A stretch of DNA of 64,000 nt from contig CAVYPD010000034.1 in assembly GCA_963770275.1 (NCBI GenBank), forward strand, positions 124,001-188,000, read 5' to 3'. Origin of the DNA: Roseiarcus sp963770275 (GTDB lineage: Bacteria > Pseudomonadota > Alphaproteobacteria > Rhizobiales > Beijerinckiaceae). The notes below the pieces were generated by a model. It did no database searches. It saw nothing but the letters and a program-made list of their open reading frames with translations, and was not told where the DNA came from. Below are positions 36,673-46,679 of this stretch, one piece after another (the stretch's first letter is position 1; every line of letters begins with the position of its first letter). A program made the position numbers and the translations under genes.

Positions 36673-38276
36673 ATGGCCAGGCCAAAGGTCATTTCCGCAA
36701 GCGACGCCGCCCGTCTCATTCCAGACGGCGCCGTCGTCACTGTCTCATCCTCGTCCGCGCTCGGCTGTCCCGATGCGACGCTCGCGGCGATCGGCGCGCG
36801 TTTCGACACCGAGGGCCATCCGCGCAACATCACCACCCTGCACCCGATCGCCGCCGGGGACATGTGGGGCGTGAAGGGCGATCGATCACCTCGCCAAGTC
36901 CGGGATGCCTTGCGCGTGTTCTCGCGGGGTCCTATCCGTCGGGCCCCTCTTCGGCCGAGCCGCCCGAGATCTGGAAGATGATCACGAGCGATGCGATTCC
37001 GGCCTACAACGTGCCGTCTGGCATTATGTTCGACATCCATCGCGAGGCCGCAGCCAAGCGGCCGGGCGTGCTGACGAAAGTCGGGATGGATACGTTCGTC
37101 GATCCTGTCCATCAGGGCTGCGCGATGAACGCCAAGGCCGCGGCAGATCCGATCGTCCAGCGGGTTCACTTCAACGGGGATGAATGGCTCTTCTTTCCGA
37201 GCATCATTCCGCAAGTCGCCATCATCCGAGCAACGACCGCCGACGAGCGCGGAAACCTTTCCTACGAGCACGAGGGCGGCATTCTCGGGCCGCTCGACCA
37301 AGCGCTCGCCGTGCGCAACAACGGCGGCGTTGTGATCGCGCAGGTCAAAAGGCTCGCGGCGGCAGGAACGCTGAGACCTCACGACGTCGTCGTTCCAGGC
37401 ATTCTGGTCGACTACATCGTGGTCGCGCCAGAGCAGCTGCAGACGACCCACACGGCCTACGAGCCGGCAATTTCGGGAGAGGTCTTTCGACCGCTGTCGT
37501 CGTTCGAGACGCCGAAGTTCGATATCGCCAAGGTCATCGCCCGTCGTGTCGCGCAAGAACTGCGTGATGGGGATGCGGTCAACATCGGCTTCGGCATCTC
37601 CGCCAACGTACCGCGGATCCTCATCGAGGAAGGCCGGCATGGCGCGGTGACTTGGGTGATCGAGCAAGGCGCCGTCGGCGGCGTGCCGTTGCTCGACTTC
37701 CAGTTCGGCTGCGCCTCCAACGCCGAGGCAATTGTCCAGTCGCCGCACCAGTTCACCTACTTCCAGGGCGCTGGCTTTGACATGTCGCTGCTCTCGTTCC
37801 TGCAGATCGATCGCGGCGGCTCGGTCAACGTCTCGAAGCTTGGGGTGCGTCCTCATGTCACCGCTGGCGCTGGCGGGTTCGTTGACATCACGGCGCGCGC
37901 GAAGAAGATCGTCTTTTCCGGCTATTTCACGGCTGGCGCGAAGCTCGAGGTCCATGACGGCGCGGTCAAAATTGCTAAGGAAGGCAAGGTCAAGAAGCTC
38001 GTCGAATCCGTCGAGCAGATTTCGTTCTCCGGCCCGCGAGCGGTCGATCAAGGGCAGGAAATCGTCTACGTCACCGAACGCTGCGTGATGCGGCTCGAGA
38101 ACGACGGCGTCACGGTCACCGAACTCGCGCCGGGGATGGATCTCGAGCGCGACGTCCTCGCCCAAGCCGAGTTTCCGCTGCGAGTCGCGAAGAACATCCG
38201 TAAGATGGATCCCGTGTTGTTCCACGCCCCGCCGATCAAGCTTGAGCTTCGCCCGGCGAAGGAGATGGCTCCGTGA
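36673..38276 (+). pseudogene. family I CoA transferase (propionate/acetate CoA-transferase type), two frameshifts
   Basis: This is a fused alpha-beta CoA transferase of about 530 residues. The start (MARPKVISASDAARLIPDGA) is in one frame to 36879. A short stretch (DHLAKSGM) is in a second, and LARVLAGSYPSG onward in a third, so two one-base insertions lie within 30 nt. The beta half has the catalytic Glu candidate in WVIEQGAVGGVPLLDFQFG and VNVSKLGVRPHVTAGAGGFV. It resembles the propionate CoA-transferase/YdiF type. It overlaps the enoyl-CoA hydratase gene by 4 nt, suggesting activation of an acid intermediate. Confidence 0.78.
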
Positions 38277-39047
38277 GCTCCTTTGTCGAACTGCGCTTCG
38301 AGGGGCCGCTGGCGCGGCTTACCCTGAAACGTGCCGACAAGCTGAACGCGCTTGACCGGGCGATGATCGACGCCCTCGCCGATGCCGCGCGCACCATCGA
38401 CGCCGCATCCGAAGCGCGGGTCGCGATCCTTTCTGGCGAGGGCAAGGCGTTCTGTGCTGGCGGCGACATCGGCGCCTGGGGAGACCTCCCTCCCCTCGAA
38501 ATGTGGCGCGACTGGACGCGTGCGGGACATCGCGCCTTCGAAGCGCTCGCGCGCCTGCGTGTCCCGCTCATCGCAGCGATGACGGGGCATGCCTTCGGTG
38601 GCGGCCTCGAGCTGGCCGCCGTCGCCGATATTCAGAATCGCCGAGAGCGGAATTAAGCTTGGCCTCCCGGAATCGGGTCTCGGCATGGCGCCGGGCTGGT
38701 CGGGCACGCAGAGGCTGGTGCGCCGGTTCGGCCCGTCGGTCGTGCGCCGCATGGCTTTGACCGGCGCTATGTTGTCGGCCGAAGAGGGCTTGGCCCTCGG
38801 CCTCGTCGACCAAGTGGCCGCCAACGGCGAAGGGATCGCGCGGGCGGAGACGCTCGCGGCCGATATCGCCAAGCGCGGCCCGCTCGCAGTGCAGATGGTC
38901 AAGGCGATGATCAACGCCGCGGAGGGCGAGGATCGCGATGCGCCGATCGAGGGCCTGGCCGGAGCGCTCACGGCGTTCACGGAAGATCTCGCTGAAGGCG
39001 TCGCCGCGTTCCGTGCCAAGCGCCCGCCGGCGTTCTCCGGTCGATGA
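38273..39047 (+). pseudogene. enoyl-CoA hydratase/isomerase family protein, one frameshift
   Basis: A crotonase-fold protein. The oxyanion-hole segments are AILSGEGKAFCAGGDIGAWG and AMTGHAFGGGLELAAVADI. Near 38632 the frame breaks; the other frame continues RIAESGIKLGLPESGLGMAP and WSGTQRLVRRFGPSVVRRMA to the stop at 39047. Family-typical catalytic Glu positions fall around LPESGLGMAPGWSG. About 257 residues when repaired. It follows the CoA transferase with a 4-nt overlap, so both act on CoA thioesters of the same pathway. Confidence 0.8.
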
Positions 39048-39106
39048 GCATTGCGGAGGCAAAGGACATTGACAATCGGGAACTGATCAACGGTTTCTGG
39101 ATCCGG

Positions 39107-39125
39107 CGCCGGACCGCTTCCGGCG
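39107..39125 (+). promoter_or_regulatory. hairpin upstream of the sugar-transporter operon
   Basis: CGCCGGA and TCCGGCG arms around a CCGCT loop, 27 nt before the binding-protein start. A TTGACA sits at 39069-39074 without a convincing -10. It could be a weak terminator, an mRNA-stabilising element or an operator. Confidence 0.3.
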
Positions 39126-39152
39126 GGAGCAACGTGTAGGAAGGGCAAGACA

Positions 39153-40418
39153 ATGAGGTCGAGAGCAGTGTTGATGGGCGGAATCACCGCCCTTGGGATG
39201 TTTGGCGCCGCTGGCGGCGCTTACGCCGAAGACAGCAAGCAAGTGCAGATGCTGCATTGGTGGACGTCGGGCGGAGAGGCCGCCGCGCTGAACGTGATCA
39301 AAGAGGCGGTCGCCAAGCAAGGATACGGCTGGAAAGACGTACCCGTAGCGGGAGGAGGCGGCGGCGCCGCGATGACCACTTTGAAGGCCATGGTCGCCGC
39401 AGGCAATCCCCCCACGGCCTCCCAGATTCTCGGCTACTATGCGATGGACTACTCGGAAGCCGGGAAGCTCGCCAATATTACCCCGCTGGCAACAAAGGGC
39501 GACTGGGCTAAAGTCATTCCGACGGCGCTCCAGAAGTTCACCACCGTTGACGGCAAGTGGGGCGCTGTCCCTGTGAACATCCATTCGGTCAACTGGATCT
39601 GGCTGAACAAGGCGTTGATGGAGAAGATCGGCGGAACGGAGCCAAAGACTTTCGACGAGCTAATCGCGCTGCTCGACAAGGCCAAGAAGGCAGGCGTCAT
39701 TCCGATGGCGCTCGGAGGCCAGCCCTGGCAGGAAGCGACAATGTTCAACTCGGTCGTGACCTCGACCGGCGGCGTCGACTTCTACAAGAAGGCCTTCATC
39801 GATCTCGACGAGAGCGCGCTCAAGTCGGACACGATGAAGAAGTCCTTCGACAATCTCGCGAAGCTGCGTGACTACCTCGACCCCAACTATGCCGGACGTG
39901 ACTGGAATCTCGCGACCGCAATGGTCATCAAGGGTGACGCGCTCCTCCAGGTGATGGGCGACTGGGCGAAGGGCGAGTTCAAGAACGCCAACAAGGAAGC
40001 CGGCAAGGACTATCTCTGCTACCGCTTCCCGGGCACGGACGGTTCGGTGCTCTACAACACTGACATGTTCGCATTCTTCCAGGTTTCGGCCGACCGACAA
40101 GCTGCTCAAACGGCGCTCGCCGAGGCGACGATGAGCCCGGAGGTGCAGATCGACTTTAACGTCATCAAGGGCTCTGCCCCGGCGCGCATGGACGTTTCGG
40201 ACGCCAAATTCGACGCCTGCGGCAAGAAAGCCATCGCGGACATCAAGGCGGCCAACGCCAAAGGCACGTTCCTGGGCTCCATGGCCCAGAACTACGCCCA
40301 GCCGCCCGCGATCGCGACGGCCTATTACGACGTCGTGACAAAATTCCTACACGGCGAGATCAAGACCTCCGACGAGGCCGTGAAGCAGCTCGTCATGGCG
40401 ATCAACGGCGCGAAATAA
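39153..40418 (+). CDS. sugar ABC transporter substrate-binding protein (glucose/mannose type)
   Basis: A 421-residue type II binding protein with a Sec signal peptide (MRSRAVLMGGITALGMFGAA, cleavage after AYA). The mature start VQMLHWWTSGGEAAALNVIK is typical of the glucose/mannose-binding group of carbohydrate uptake family 1, as are GAVPVNIHSVNWIWLNKALM and YLCYRFPGTDGSVLYNTDMF. It is the first of four transport genes and is followed by a strong hairpin, which usually boosts the amount of the binding protein relative to the membrane subunits. Confidence 0.9.
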   Translation: MRSRAVLMGGITALGMFGAAGGAYAEDSKQVQMLHWWTSGGEAAALNVIKEAVAKQGYGWKDVPVAGGGGGAAMTTLKAMVAAGNPPTASQILGYYAMDYSEAGKLANITPLATKGDWAKVIPTALQKFTTVDGKWGAVPVNIHSVNWIWLNKALMEKIGGTEPKTFDELIALLDKAKKAGVIPMALGGQPWQEATMFNSVVTSTGGVDFYKKAFIDLDESALKSDTMKKSFDNLAKLRDYLDPNYAGRDWNLATAMVIKGDALLQVMGDWAKGEFKNANKEAGKDYLCYRFPGTDGSVLYNTDMFAFFQVSADRQAAQTALAEATMSPEVQIDFNVIKGSAPARMDVSDAKFDACGKKAIADIKAANAKGTFLGSMAQNYAQPPAIATAYYDVVTKFLHGEIKTSDEAVKQLVMAINGAK

Positions 40419-40427
40419 TCGCGGGCG

Positions 40428-40455
40428 ACCTTCTCCCGCCCGCGCGGGAGAAGGT
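40428..40455 (+). promoter_or_regulatory. intercistronic 12-bp perfect hairpin
   Basis: ACCTTCTCCCGC and its exact complement GCGGGAGAAGGT around a CCGC loop, 10 nt after the binding-protein stop and 43 nt before the permease start. There is no T tract, so it is more likely an mRNA-stabilising or partially terminating element than a full terminator. Similar palindromes are dispersed repeats in some Rhizobiales genomes. Confidence 0.65.
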
Positions 40456-40497
40456 TCGCACTGTGAGCCTAGGAAAAGGTCTCGGGAGGAGGCGGTC

Positions 40498-41445
40498 ATG
40501 ACTACGGCGATCGACCCCGTCGTCGCTTACGCGGTCCAGGGGAAACGGCCCGGTCTCAGGGACTATCTTCGCGACTGGATCCCGAGGCTAGTCCTCGCGC
40601 CGTCCTTCGTCCTGGTGCTGATCTTCGTTTACGGCTTCAACCTCTGGACAGTTCTGATCTCCTTCACGAACTCCAAAGCCTTCGCCAACTTCAATTTCAT
40701 CGGCTGGGGGAACTACATCAAGCTTTGGAACTGGACGTTCGAGGTTGATCCGCCGTCGAACTGGTACACGGCCCTCGTCAACATGGTCCTGTTCGGCGGG
40801 CTCTATGTCATCTTCTGCCTCGTGCTCGGATTGACGCTCGCAATCCTGCTTGATCAGAAGATCCGCGGCGAAGGCATCCTGAGACCGATCTATCTCTATC
40901 CGCTCGCGCTCTCCTTCATCGTCACCGGCACCGCCTGGAAGCTTTTTCTCGATCCGCGCATCGGTCTCGAGAAGGCTGTCCATGATCTCGGCTGGACGAG
41001 CTTCCACTTCGATTGGGTCGTGAACCCCCGCATGATGATCTATTGCGTCGCGATCGCCGGCATCTGGCAGACCTCGGGCTTTGTCATGGCGATGTTTCTC
41101 GCGGCGCTGCGCGGGATCGACGGCGAGATCCTGAAGGCCGCGCAGATCGACGGCGCTTCCGCCTACGCGACCTATCGGCGAATCATCATTCCGATGATGC
41201 GGCCGGTCTTCATGTCGGCTTTGATCATTCTCACCCACATGGCGATCAAATCCTACGATCTGGTGCTCTCCGTTACTGGCAAAAACCCGGGCGGGGCAGC
41301 CGAGCTGCCCTCGACCTTCATGTATTCCTACACCTTCACCCGCAATCAGATGGCGGTCGGTTCGGCGAGCGCGGTGATCATGCTGATGACCATTGCAGCG
41401 ATCATGGTTCCTTACCTCTATTCCGAGCTAAGGGAGAAGAACTGA
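40498..41445 (+). CDS. sugar ABC transporter permease, MalF type
   Basis: A 315-residue inner-membrane protein with six main hydrophobic helices. The EAA coupling loop is EILKAAQIDGASAYATYRRI followed by IIPMMRP. It starts at 40498 behind GGGAGGAGG and ends overlapping the next permease (TGATG). With 41445-42392 it forms the transport channel of the glucose/mannose-type importer. Confidence 0.9.
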   Translation: MTTAIDPVVAYAVQGKRPGLRDYLRDWIPRLVLAPSFVLVLIFVYGFNLWTVLISFTNSKAFANFNFIGWGNYIKLWNWTFEVDPPSNWYTALVNMVLFGGLYVIFCLVLGLTLAILLDQKIRGEGILRPIYLYPLALSFIVTGTAWKLFLDPRIGLEKAVHDLGWTSFHFDWVVNPRMMIYCVAIAGIWQTSGFVMAMFLAALRGIDGEILKAAQIDGASAYATYRRIIIPMMRPVFMSALIILTHMAIKSYDLVLSVTGKNPGGAAELPSTFMYSYTFTRNQMAVGSASAVIMLMTIAAIMVPYLYSELREKN

Positions 41446-42392
41446 TGACTGCTGCTGCCGACGCGCTTGCCGCTGCGCCATCGCGCGAACCGGCGCGCCA
41501 TTCCATGACAACCCGCGTCGTCATCTATGGCGCGCTCATCCTGTTCGCGATCGTCTACCTCATGCCGCTTGTCGTCATGGTGATGACGTCGCTGAAACCG
41601 CTCGAGGAGGTCACGGGCGGGAACATGTTCTACTTCCCTCATGACCTGACCTTCGAGCCGTGGAAGAAGGCCTGGGGCACATCCTGCGTCGGCCTGACCT
41701 GCGAAGGCATCAAGGGCTACGTCTGGAATTCGGTGAAGATGGTCGTTCCGGCCGTCCTCATTTCGAGTCTGCTCGGCGCGCTCAACGGCTATGTCCTGAC
41801 GAAGTGGCGTTTCCCGGGCCACAAACTCGTATTCGGCATGATGCTGTTCGCCTGCTTCATTCCGTTTCAGTCCGTGCTCATTCCGATGGCCACGATCCTC
41901 GGGAAGCTCGGCAGCTTGGGGCAGACGCTTATCGATACGACCGGCTTTTCGTGGGGATTTGGCAATCCCACCGTCAACCTCGTGCTGGTACACGTAGTCT
42001 ACGGCCTCGGCTTCACGACGCTCTTTTTCCGCAATTACTACGAGACGTTTCCGACCGAGCTTATCAAGGCGGCGCAGATCGACGGCGCGAGCTTCTTCCA
42101 GATCTTCCGCCGCATCCTGCTGCCGAACTCGGCGCCCATCTTCATCGTGACCGTCATCTATCAGTTCACCAACATCTGGAATGACTTTCTGTTCGGTTCG
42201 ACCTTTGCCGCGGGCAACTCAAGCCCGATGACGGTCGCGCTCTACAACATCGTGAACACCTCGACCGGCGTCATTGAATACAACGTCAATATGGCGGCTG
42301 CGATCATCGCCGCGGCGCCGACTCTCGTCGTCTACATCCTCGCCGGACGGTATTTCGTGCGCGGCCTCATGGCCGGCGCGGTGAAAGGATAA
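41445..42392 (+). CDS. sugar ABC transporter permease, MalG type
   Basis: A 315-residue permease. The EAA loop is ELIKAAQIDGASFFQIFRRI with LLPNSAPIF. It begins at the ATG overlapping the stop of the first permease and ends with RYFVRGLMAGAVKG, the C-terminal GxxKG of MalG-type subunits. It has about six membrane helices after a short N-terminal tail. Confidence 0.9.
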   Translation: MTAAADALAAAPSREPARHSMTTRVVIYGALILFAIVYLMPLVVMVMTSLKPLEEVTGGNMFYFPHDLTFEPWKKAWGTSCVGLTCEGIKGYVWNSVKMVVPAVLISSLLGALNGYVLTKWRFPGHKLVFGMMLFACFIPFQSVLIPMATILGKLGSLGQTLIDTTGFSWGFGNPTVNLVLVHVVYGLGFTTLFFRNYYETFPTELIKAAQIDGASFFQIFRRILLPNSAPIFIVTVIYQFTNIWNDFLFGSTFAAGNSSPMTVALYNIVNTSTGVIEYNVNMAAAIIAAAPTLVVYILAGRYFVRGLMAGAVKG

Positions 42393-42397
42393 GCCCC

Positions 42398-43511
42398 ATG
42401 GCCACTCTCGAAATCCGTGCGCTCCGCAAGCGCTTCGGCAGCCTGGAAATCCTCAAGGGCATCGACATCTCGCTCGAGCAGGGCGGCTTTCTCGTCCTGG
42501 TCGGACCGTCCGGCTGCGGCAAGTCCACTCTGCTCAACACGATCGCGGGCCTCGAGTTCGATCAGTTCCGGCGAGATCTTGATCGGCGGCCAGGTCGTCA
42601 ACGACCTGCACCCGTCGAAGCGCGACATCGCCATGGTGTTCCAGTCCTACGCGCTCTACCCGAACATGTCGGTCGGCGAGAATATTGCCTTTGGGATGGA
42701 AATGCGCGGCGTGCCTAAGCCCGAGCGCGACAAGGCGGTCGCGGCCGTCGCCAAGACGCTGCAGATCGAGCACCTTCTGGGACGGCGCCCGAGCCAGCTG
42801 TCTGGCGGTCAGCGTCAACGCGTAGCCATGGGCCGGGCGCTGGTGCGGCAGCCGCAGGTCTTCCTGTTCGACGAGCCGCTCTCGAATCTCGACGCCAAGC
42901 TCCGCGTCGACATGCGTGTCGAGATCAAGCGGCTTCATCAGCAGACCGGAACGACGATCGTGTATGTCACTCACGACCAGATCGAGGCGATGACGCTCGC
43001 GACCAAGATTGCAGTCTTGAAGGATGGTGAGTTGCAGCAGGTGGGGACGCCCGCCGAGATTTACAACTCGCCATCCAATCTCTTTGTCGCCGATTTTATG
43101 GGTTCGCCGGCCATGAATCTCCTTGAAGGCACGGTCAAGGGCGTGAACGGCGCACGCCGAATTGTTCTCGAACGTCACGACCATCCGCCCATTGTTCTTC
43201 CGATCCCGGCAACCGCTGACGAGAGCCAGCTGTCTGATGGCGCAAAGGTCATTTTTGGCATCCGGCCGGAGGCGGTGAACGATAAGGAAAGCATCGATCG
43301 GGGCGCAAAGTCGGTCGCCACCTTCGACGCTCGGGTGGAGATCGTCGAGCCAGCCGGCGCGGATACGTTTGTGGTCACCCGCGCCGCTGGCAAGGAGCTC
43401 ACTGCGCGAATGCGTGCTGACACCGAGCTGCGCATCGGCGAGAACCACACCTTCGCTTTCAACCTCGACAAGGCGGTGCTGTTCGATCCTCAGACGTCGC
43501 GCCGGATCTGA
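42398..43511 (+). pseudogene. sugar ABC transporter ATPase (MalK/UgpC type), one frameshift
   Basis: Walker A GPSGCGKST and the start MATLEIRALRKRFGSLEILK are in the first frame. An extra T near 42559 shifts the frame inside the sequence IAGLE-SISSGEILIGG. Everything after is in the second frame: Q loop MVFQSYALYPNMSV, signature LSGGQRQRVAMGRALVRQPQ, Walker B FLFDEPLSNLDAKL, H loop VTHDQIEAM and the C-terminal regulatory barrel (VIFGIRPEAV). Without correction the importer would lack its ATPase. Confidence 0.82.
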
Positions 43512-43523
43512 AACAACTCAGCC

Positions 43524-45029
43524 ATGGCCAACCAGGAAACGGTCGACATCCTGATTGTCGGATCGGGCATGGGCGGAGCGACTGCCGCCGCCGGTCTTGC
43601 GCCGACCGGCGCACGGATCCTCATCCTCGAGCGCGGCGCGCGACTTCGCGACAGCGCTGATGCGCGCGACCCCCGCGCCATCTTTCAGCGCGGCGTTTTC
43701 CGCCCTGATGAGACCTGGCTCGACGGAGCGGGTCAACCCTTCAATCCGGGCAACTATTACTATGTCGGCGGCAACTCGAAGCTCTATGGCGCCGTGCTAT
43801 TTCGCTACCGGGCGCGGGACTTCGAGCCTGTTGTCTATCGCGACGGCACGACGCCGGGCTGGCCTTTTTCGTATGAGGAGCTCGAGCCCTGGTACTGCCT
43901 CGCCGAGACGCTCTACAACGTCCGCGGCGCCATCGGATTCGACCCGACGGAGCCCGCGCATTCGGCCCCCTACCCTTTCGACCCCGTGCCGGACGAGCCG
44001 GCGATCGGCAAAGTCCGGGAGCGCTTGAAACGCGTCGGGCTCCACCCCTTTCCTCTGCCGCTCGGAATCGACATCGACAAGTGGCTGGCGCGCGCGAAAA
44101 CCCCTTGGGACGCCTTCCCCGACACCGGGACCGGCAAGATGGACGCGGAGACCTGCGGTCTCGACAAGGCTCTCGCTTATCGCAACGTTGAGCTCCGCGA
44201 GAATGCTCTTGTCGATCGGTTGCTTATGGATCCGGACGGCAAGCGCGTCACCGGCGTAGAAACCTCAATTGGCGGGGAACGCAAAACGATATCGGCTGGG
44301 ATCATCATCCTTGCGGCGGGCGCTGTAAACTCTGCGGCCGTGCTTCTCGCGTCTGGTGAAAGCGGCGTCGCTAATCGCTCCGGCGCAGTCGGCCGACATT
44401 TCATAAATCATAACTGCTCGGCGGTGCTGGCCATCGACCCCCGTACGGTCAACAATTCCGTCTACCAGAAGACGCTCGGCATCAACGATTTCTATTTGGA
44501 TGACGGGCGCGGCGGACCTCCGCTCGGCAACATTCAGCTCCTTGGCCGGGTAACCGCGCCAATCCTGAAGGCAGGCATTCCGCAGGCGCCGGAGTGGGCT
44601 CTCGATCTCATGAGCCGCCGCTCAGTCGACTGGTACGCGATGAGTGAGGATCTGCCGAGCCCGGAAAGCCGCGTAACGGTGGAGAGCGGGCAGATCCGGC
44701 TTGACTGGCGGCGCAGCAACTGGAGCGCTCACGAGGGACTCGTTAAAGCCTTCAAGGAGCGACTGCGCGCCGCAGGCTATCCCATCGTTTTGTCGAAGCC
44801 TTTCGACAGGCGCACGCCGTCGCACCAGTGCGGCACCGTGCGCATCGGGTCAAATCCCGCGACCTCGCCGCTCGATCCCTATTGCCGCGCGTGGGACCAC
44901 GCAAATCTCTTCGTGGTCGACGCCTCGTTTCTCCCGACGTCGGCGGCGGTCAATCCTTCATTGACAATCGCGGCTCAGGCGCTCCGCGTCGCCGATCACA
45001 TCGCCAAGACAGACCTGCAAACGGCTTAA
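43524..45029 (+). CDS. GMC-type FAD-dependent oxidoreductase, group 1
   Basis: A 501-residue flavoenzyme. The FAD site is VDILIVGSGMGGATAAAGLA with ILILERG; the GMC block is YYVGGNSKLYGAVLFRYR, and the C-terminal catalytic segment is TPSHQCGTVRIGSNP, with the active-site His, followed by LFVVDASFLPTSAAVNPSLT with the Asn. The group resembles FAD-dependent sugar/glycoside 3-dehydrogenases, which together with Gfo/Idh enzymes form 3-keto-sugar routes; that assignment is inference. No signal peptide, so probably cytoplasmic. Confidence 0.85.
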   Translation: MANQETVDILIVGSGMGGATAAAGLAPTGARILILERGARLRDSADARDPRAIFQRGVFRPDETWLDGAGQPFNPGNYYYVGGNSKLYGAVLFRYRARDFEPVVYRDGTTPGWPFSYEELEPWYCLAETLYNVRGAIGFDPTEPAHSAPYPFDPVPDEPAIGKVRERLKRVGLHPFPLPLGIDIDKWLARAKTPWDAFPDTGTGKMDAETCGLDKALAYRNVELRENALVDRLLMDPDGKRVTGVETSIGGERKTISAGIIILAAGAVNSAAVLLASGESGVANRSGAVGRHFINHNCSAVLAIDPRTVNNSVYQKTLGINDFYLDDGRGGPPLGNIQLLGRVTAPILKAGIPQAPEWALDLMSRRSVDWYAMSEDLPSPESRVTVESGQIRLDWRRSNWSAHEGLVKAFKERLRAAGYPIVLSKPFDRRTPSHQCGTVRIGSNPATSPLDPYCRAWDHANLFVVDASFLPTSAAVNPSLTIAAQALRVADHIAKTDLQTA

Positions 45030-45039
45030 GGATTCGACG

Positions 45040-46647
45040 ATGGCCTACGACTACATCATTGTCGGCGGCGGTTCAGCGGGTTGCGTCCTGGCCAACCGTT
45101 TGAGCGCCGATCCGTCGATCAACGTTCTTCTCCTCGAGGCGGGCGGCTCCGACTGGAATCCTCTGTTCAAAATGCCGGCGGGCTTCGCCAAAATGACCAA
45201 AGGGGTCGCGAGCTGGGGCTGGAGCACAGTTCCGCAGAAGCATCTCAATGGCCGTGTCATTTGGTACACCCAGGCCAAGGTGATCGGGGGCGGCTCGTCG
45301 ATCAACGCTCAACTTTACACGCGCGGCAACGCCAAGGATTACGACGCGTGGGCGAGCGAGGCCGGCGCCGCGGGCTGGAGCTATCGCGAGGTTCTTCCCT
45401 ACTTCAAGCGCAGCGAGGACAACCAGAAGCTCCACAACGCCTACCACAGCTACGGCGGCCCGCTCGGCGTGTCGTACCCCATCAATCCGCCCCCAATCAG
45501 CTACGCGTTCCTGCGCGCCGCGCAGGAACATGGCATTCCCTTCAACGATGATTTCAACGGGGCCATTCAGGACGGGATCGGCCATTACCAGCTCTCGACC
45601 CGCAATGCCGAACGCTCATCAGCGTCGTCGGCTTTCGTGAAGCCGATCGAGGGCCGGAAGAATCTTACCGTGCGCCTCAACGCCCAGACCTTGAAGATCG
45701 AAGTGCAGAATGGCCGAGCGATCGGGGTGATGGTCGTCTCGGGGACTGGGAGTGAAACCCTGAACGCGGACCGGGAGGTCATCATCAGCTGCGGCGCGAT
45801 CGGCTCGCCGCGCCTTCTCCAACTGTCCGGCATCGGGCCCGCGGACGCCCTGAAGGCGGCCGGATTGAACGTCGTGCACGACCTGCCGGGCGTAGGCTCG
45901 AACATGCAGGATCATCTGGATTTGTACGCAATCTCCGAATGCACGGGAGAGCACACGTATGATCGGGTCGCGCGTCCGCATCGGACTGCGTGGGCGGGTC
46001 TCCAATATCTCGCCTTTAAAACCGGCCCCGTGACGTCTACGCTTTTTGAGACCGGCGGGTTCTGGTACGCGGACAAGCAAGCGCGATCGCCCGATATCCA
46101 GTTTCACCTCGGCCTCGGTTCGGGCATCGAGGCTGGCGTGGCGGCCATGAAAAATCCGGGCGTAACTTTGAATTCCGCCTTTCTGCGTCCTCGTTCCCGC
46201 GGGACCGTGCGGATCGCCAGCGCCGACCCAAAAGCGGCGCCTCTCATTGATCCGAATTATTGGGCCGATCCTTATGACCGCGAGTGCGCAATCAAGGGCC
46301 TGAGGATGGCGCGGGAAATCTTGCGTCAGCCCGCGTTGAAGCCTTTCATCATGGCCGAACGGATGCCGGGCGATGATGTTCGCACCGACGAGCAGCTCGC
46401 CGAATACGCCTATCGCACGTGCAAGACGGACCACCATCCCGCTGGCACCTGCGCCATGGGATCGGGCGAAAACGCCGTGGTGACGCCAGATCTCAAGCTG
46501 CGTGGACTCCTCGGCATCCGGGTCGTCGACGCTTCTGTCATGCCGTTCGTTCCATCGAGCAACACCAACGCGCCGACAATTATGGTTGCGGAGAAAGCCT
46601 CCGATATGATCCTTGGCAGACCCCCATTGCCTGCGGCGGCCTTATAA
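45040..46647 (+). CDS. GMC oxidoreductase, choline/alcohol dehydrogenase type
   Basis: A 535-residue GMC enzyme. It starts MAYDYIIVGGGSAGCVLANR, has the flavin block VIGGGSSINAQLYTRG, REVIISCGAIGSPRLLQLSG (GMC signature 2), and the catalytic His in TDHHPAGTCAMGSGENAVV with the Asn in VPSSNTNAPTIMVAEKASD. It oxidises a primary or secondary alcohol; the substrate is not predictable. It lies 10 nt after the first GMC gene, which it resembles only distantly. Both are intact while their operon neighbours are frameshifted. Confidence 0.88.
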   Translation: MAYDYIIVGGGSAGCVLANRLSADPSINVLLLEAGGSDWNPLFKMPAGFAKMTKGVASWGWSTVPQKHLNGRVIWYTQAKVIGGGSSINAQLYTRGNAKDYDAWASEAGAAGWSYREVLPYFKRSEDNQKLHNAYHSYGGPLGVSYPINPPPISYAFLRAAQEHGIPFNDDFNGAIQDGIGHYQLSTRNAERSSASSAFVKPIEGRKNLTVRLNAQTLKIEVQNGRAIGVMVVSGTGSETLNADREVIISCGAIGSPRLLQLSGIGPADALKAAGLNVVHDLPGVGSNMQDHLDLYAISECTGEHTYDRVARPHRTAWAGLQYLAFKTGPVTSTLFETGGFWYADKQARSPDIQFHLGLGSGIEAGVAAMKNPGVTLNSAFLRPRSRGTVRIASADPKAAPLIDPNYWADPYDRECAIKGLRMAREILRQPALKPFIMAERMPGDDVRTDEQLAEYAYRTCKTDHHPAGTCAMGSGENAVVTPDLKLRGLLGIRVVDASVMPFVPSSNTNAPTIMVAEKASDMILGRPPLPAAAL

Positions 46648-46679
46648 GGCGGCAGGCCCTTTCCAAGGAGACCAGCGTT

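Noticed and set aside
36564..38225. 553-residue minus-strand ORF
   Set aside because: Complete overlap with the plus-strand CoA transferase; His/Asp/Arg-rich composition typical of antisense shadows in GC-rich DNA.
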